Positions 61,452-64,000 of a stretch of 64,000 bases of DNA are shown piece by piece. Source of the stretch: Burkholderiales bacterium (lineage in GTDB: Bacteria; Pseudomonadota; Gammaproteobacteria; Burkholderiales; JAEUOS01); NCBI GenBank assembly GCA_016790695.1, contig JAEUOS010000074.1:51627-115626 (forward strand), written 5' to 3'. Below the pieces are notes generated by a model. The model was not told where the DNA came from and ran no database searches. It saw only the letters and a list, made by a program, of their open reading frames with translations. The translations under genes and the position numbers were made by a program. The number at the start of each line of letters is the position of its first letter. The stretch's first letter is position 1.

Positions 61452-61763
61452 GGCCTCGCCGAGCAGCGCGTCCTGCGCGTTGTCGACGATGAGCGGGGTG
61501 TCGAAGTAGCGGATCACCGGCTCCGAGCCGTACATCGCCTTGATGCGCGCCTTCCAGGCGTCGTTGTGGCCGCGCTGCGCGGCTTCCACCGACGGCCACA
61601 GGTAGGCGCCGCCGGCCTGGCCGCGTGCGGCATCGTAGAGGTAGTTCTTGCGCACCAGTTCGGTGTTGGCGCGCCACGCGTCGGCGGTGGAGCGCATGCC
61701 GGCGATCACCTGTTCGCGGGTGATGCCGGGCGGCAGGTCGAAAAGCACCAGTTCGGTAATCAT
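61446..61763 (-). CDS. Small YdhR/ABM-like dimeric alpha-beta-barrel protein
   Basis: A 105-residue protein with the pattern of single-domain ferredoxin-like barrels (MITELVLFDLPPG; a central AGGAYLWPS strand). Such proteins include monooxygenase-like YdhR and small isomerases. No catalytic residues can be named. It is convergent with the CMD gene and divergent from the exported metallo-hydrolase gene; the 169 bases between the starts hold AATATACT, a possible minus-10. Confidence 0.6.
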   Translation of the reverse strand: MITELVLFDLPPGITREQVIAGMRSTADAWRANTELVRKNYLYDAARGQAGGAYLWPSVEAAQRGHNDAWKARIKAMYGSEPVIRYFDTPLIVDNAQDALLGEAA

Positions 61764-61932
61764 CGGGCGGCCCTCGTGGATGGTTGCGGTCGGCGTAGCG
61801 GCCGGCACGCGCGACGGCGCTGCCGGCGCCGCGGAATATACTCCCGCGGCAGGTGTTGACGCGAGGGGCGCCGCGCGTGCCCGCCGACCGCGCCCGAGCG
61901 CGCGCCCGGCCAACCGACGACGAGGAGGCGAC

Positions 61933-62826
61933 ATGATCGAACGTGCAATCCGCGGCCTGGCGGGCGCCGCCCTGGGCCTGTGCCTGTTCCTGCCCGCGCA
62001 TGCGCAGCAGGCGGCGCGGCCGGCGATCCAGACCACCAAGGTCGCCGGCACCGACGGCGTCTACGTCTTCCGCAACGGCAACCATCAGGCGATGTTCGTC
62101 GTCACCCCGGACGGCGTGATCGCGACCGACCCGATCGCCTACGGCCGCCCGAACGGCGGGCGCGACTACGTCAACGAGATCCGCAAGGTCACGGACAAGC
62201 CGATCCGCTACGTGATCTACAGCCACCACCATTTCGACCACATCGCCGGCGGCCAGGCGTTCAAGGATGCCGGCGCGACCTTCATCGCCCACCGCAATGC
62301 CTGGAAGCGCCTGCACGACCTCAAGGACCCGCACACGGTGCTCCCGGACCAGTCGGTCGGCGACGGCGGGACGGTCATCACCCTCGGCGGCACGCGCCTC
62401 GAACTCACCTACCATGGCCTCAACCACTCCGATTCGACGCTGGTGATGCGGCTGCCGAAGGAGAAGATCGTCTTCATCGTCGACACCATACCGGTGGGCG
62501 GCGTGCCGGGGCGCGGCATGATCGACTTCCATCCGCTCGAGACCGAGGCCTTCATGAAGGAGGTGATGGCGCTCGATTGGGAACGCCTGATCCCCGGGCA
62601 TCCGGGGCCGGGCGATCGCCTGGGCACCAAGAAGGACGTGGCCGACCAGCTGCAGTTCCTGCAGGATGCCTCGGCCGAGATGAAGCGCCTGGCCCAGGAA
62701 GGCAAGTGCTGGGACACCGCGGAGAAGGAGTTCCGGCTGCCCAAGTACGAGCCCTGGCCCGGGTACGCGAGCAACCTGCAGTTCGTCGCGCGCCGCTATT
62801 GCGGGCTGTGGGGGCGCGGCACCTGA
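61933..62826 (+). CDS. Exported metallo-beta-lactamase-fold hydrolase
   Basis: A 297-residue MBL-fold protein with signal peptide ending PAHAQ near residue 25. The metal motif SHHHFDH is complete (H98, H100, D102, H103), with further ligands in HGLNHSDST and PGHPGPG. Many periplasmic members cleave lactones, thioesters or sulfate esters. GAGGAGG lies before the ATG. A strong terminator follows. It is not closely related to the alkylsulfatase-like protein at 56902-58620, which lacks the motif Asp. Confidence 0.87.
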   Translation: MIERAIRGLAGAALGLCLFLPAHAQQAARPAIQTTKVAGTDGVYVFRNGNHQAMFVVTPDGVIATDPIAYGRPNGGRDYVNEIRKVTDKPIRYVIYSHHHFDHIAGGQAFKDAGATFIAHRNAWKRLHDLKDPHTVLPDQSVGDGGTVITLGGTRLELTYHGLNHSDSTLVMRLPKEKIVFIVDTIPVGGVPGRGMIDFHPLETEAFMKEVMALDWERLIPGHPGPGDRLGTKKDVADQLQFLQDASAEMKRLAQEGKCWDTAEKEFRLPKYEPWPGYASNLQFVARRYCGLWGRGT

Positions 62827-62848
62827 GTCCGGACGCGCCGGGGACCGG

Positions 62849-62874
62849 AAAATGCCGCCGCGAGGCGGCATTTT
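62849..62874 (+). terminator. Rho-independent terminator
   Basis: A perfect 11-base stem (AAAATGCCGCC / GGCGGCATTTT) with a GCGA loop and a T-run, 22 bases after the metallo-hydrolase stop. The symmetry of A- and T-runs could allow termination from either side. Confidence 0.9.
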
Positions 62875-62908
62875 CGTTGGTGCCGCGCGCCGCGGGCAGC
62901 GCGCCGGT

Positions 62909-62922
62909 TTGAGATAGCTCAA
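62909..62922. promoter_or_regulatory. Candidate FNR/CRP-type site
   Basis: TTGAGATAGCTCAA is a perfect 5+4+5 inverted repeat with the geometry of FNR boxes (TTGAT-N4-ATCAA), differing at one base in each arm. It lies 95 bases before the ABC transporter ATG, and TAGAAT at 62983-62988 could be the minus-10 box. Confidence 0.35.
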
Positions 62923-63017
62923 GCAAACCCCAATGACCGGCCGCGCCGGGGCCGGCAGGCGCGCTGCGCGCGCGTTCGCGTGGCTAGAATCGTCGCGTTG
63001 CGATTTCCCCGGCTGCC

Positions 63018-64000
63018 ATGGCGTTGCTCGAACTCAAGGGCGTGACGCGCCGCTTCGGCGACTTCACCGCCGTCGACCAGGTGAGCTTCAGCGTCGAGGC
63101 GGGGGAATTCTTCACCCTCCTCGGGCCCTCCGGCTGCGGCAAGACCTGCATCCTGCGCATGATTGCCGGATTCGACCAGCCGGACGCCGGCGACATCCTG
63201 CTCGACGGCGCGTCGCTCGCCGGCCTCGCGCCGGAGGCGCGGCCGTTCCACACGGTGTTCCAGAGCTACGCGCTGTTTCCGCACATGACCGTCGCGCAGA
63301 ACGTCGCGTTCCCGCTGCGCATGCGCGGCCGCGACGCCGCGGCGGTGCGCGCGCGGGTCGCCGAGGTGCTGGAGATGGTCGCGCTCGCGCCGAAGGCGCA
63401 GCAGTACCCGCACGAGCTCTCCGGCGGCCAGAAGCAGCGCGTGGCGGTGGCGCGCGCGCTGGCCGACCTGCCGCGCATCCTGCTGCTCGACGAGCCGCTC
63501 GGCGCGCTCGACGCGAAGCTGCGCGAGCAGATGCAGGTGGAGCTGATCCGCCTGCAGCGCGACATCGGCATCACCTTCATCTTCGTCACCCACGCGCAGC
63601 CCGAGGCGCTGGCGCTGTCGCGTCGCATCGGCGTGATGCGCCAGGGACGCATCGCGCAGCTCGACACGCCGCAGCGCATCTACGGCAATCCGGTGAACCG
63701 CTTCGTCGCCGACTTCATCGGGCACTGCACCCTGATCGCGGCCGCGGTCGAGGCGGTCGAGGAGGACCGGCTCGTGCTCGCCTGCGAGGGCCTGGGCAGG
63801 ATCGAGGCGCCGCGCACCGGCGCGGCGCGCGCGGGGCAGCGCGGCACCCTGTCGCTGCGCCCGGAGCAGTTGCGCATCGGCGCGCCCGGCATCCACGCCG
63901 GCCTGCCCAACCGCGCCGCCGGCCGGATCCTGGACCTGCTCTACGCGGGCGATGTCACCACCTACATCGTCGAGTGCGTGGGCGGGCTCCGGCTGGAGGC
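63018..64000 (+). CDS. PotA-like ABC transporter ATPase, 3-prime end outside window
   Basis: At least 327 residues of a spermidine/putrescine-type (PotA) ATPase: Walker A GPSGCGKT at 36-43, Q-loop Gln82, LSGGQ at 134-138, Walker B LLLDEP ending at 160, and a C-terminal TOBE-like part. The H-loop region reads THAQPEAL instead of the usual THDQEEAL; the His (192) is kept, the next two acidic residues are not. PotA is about 370 residues, so some 40 are missing here. ATG at 63018 fits; no other transporter gene is visible. Confidence 0.9.
   Translation, partial: MALLELKGVTRRFGDFTAVDQVSFSVEAGEFFTLLGPSGCGKTCILRMIAGFDQPDAGDILLDGASLAGLAPEARPFHTVFQSYALFPHMTVAQNVAFPLRMRGRDAAAVRARVAEVLEMVALAPKAQQYPHELSGGQKQRVAVARALADLPRILLLDEPLGALDAKLREQMQVELIRLQRDIGITFIFVTHAQPEALALSRRIGVMRQGRIAQLDTPQRIYGNPVNRFVADFIGHCTLIAAAVEAVEEDRLVLACEGLGRIEAPRTGAARAGQRGTLSLRPEQLRIGAPGIHAGLPNRAAGRILDLLYAGDVTTYIVECVGGLRLE

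Overview
The window is very GC-rich, densely coded bacterial DNA. Seven tripartite-tricarboxylate (Bug/TctC-type) periplasmic receptors, RdgC, a TruC-type pseudouridine synthase, two branched-chain-amino-acid-type (Liv) ABC transporters and a PEP-CTERM protein together suggest an environmental, metabolically versatile betaproteobacterium, probably Burkholderiales-like. No rRNA or tRNA gene, phage, insertion sequence or CRISPR array was seen, and the species cannot be named from the sequence.

Layout. 1-6.3 kb: an operon-like envelope module made of a TolC-family C-terminus, a GAF-domain membrane-fusion protein, an M50 (site-2-protease-like) membrane protein with PqqD-like and HlyD-like parts, and a short SecA-like ATPase. 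6.4-8.5 kb: a Tat-exported DUF3500-like protein and a quinone-oxidoreductase-like enzyme. 8.5-10.4 kb: a gene-poor stretch with a decayed VapBC-like toxin-antitoxin locus, an isolated PEP-CTERM protein behind a candidate sigma-54 promoter, and a decayed DUF4143-type ATPase gene. 10.4-23.7 kb: one co-oriented catabolic cluster (IclR regulator, HyuA/HyuB, complete LivKFMGH transporter, RraA-like protein, FMN 2-hydroxyacid oxidase, cupin, acyl-CoA synthetase, thioesterase).

23.7-43.4 kb: a mosaic of LysR regulators, Bug receptors and enzymes: a receptor-sulfatase pair; MaoC and TruC; a CoA-thioester operon (receptor, CaiB/BaiF CoA-transferase, enoyl-CoA hydratase, acyl-CoA dehydrogenase, MmgE/PrpD); and a hydrolase-kelch plus double-receptor module bounded by two copies of an unusual 30-bp composite DNA element. 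43.5-48.9 kb: a second Liv transporter (KHMGF) and an SDR protein. 48.9-54.8 kb: RdgC and two adjacent chemoreceptors. 55-64 kb: phosphatidylserine decarboxylase, a threonine-dehydratase-like enzyme, an alkylsulfatase-like metallo-beta-lactamase-fold protein, a receptor-amidohydrolase-carboxymuconolactone-decarboxylase-like set, a small barrel protein, an exported metallo-hydrolase, and the start of a PotA-like ABC transporter.

Most of the window serves scavenging and degradation of small carboxylates and amides: periplasmic receptors or Liv transporters capture the substrate, and CoA-, FMN- or metal-dependent enzymes beside them process it, each set with its own LysR or IclR regulator. None of the substrates can be read from the sequence. 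The most system-like uncharacterised feature is the SecA-like/M50/GAF-HlyD/TolC module at the left edge, which looks like a dedicated export or envelope-processing machine whose cargo is not visible here.
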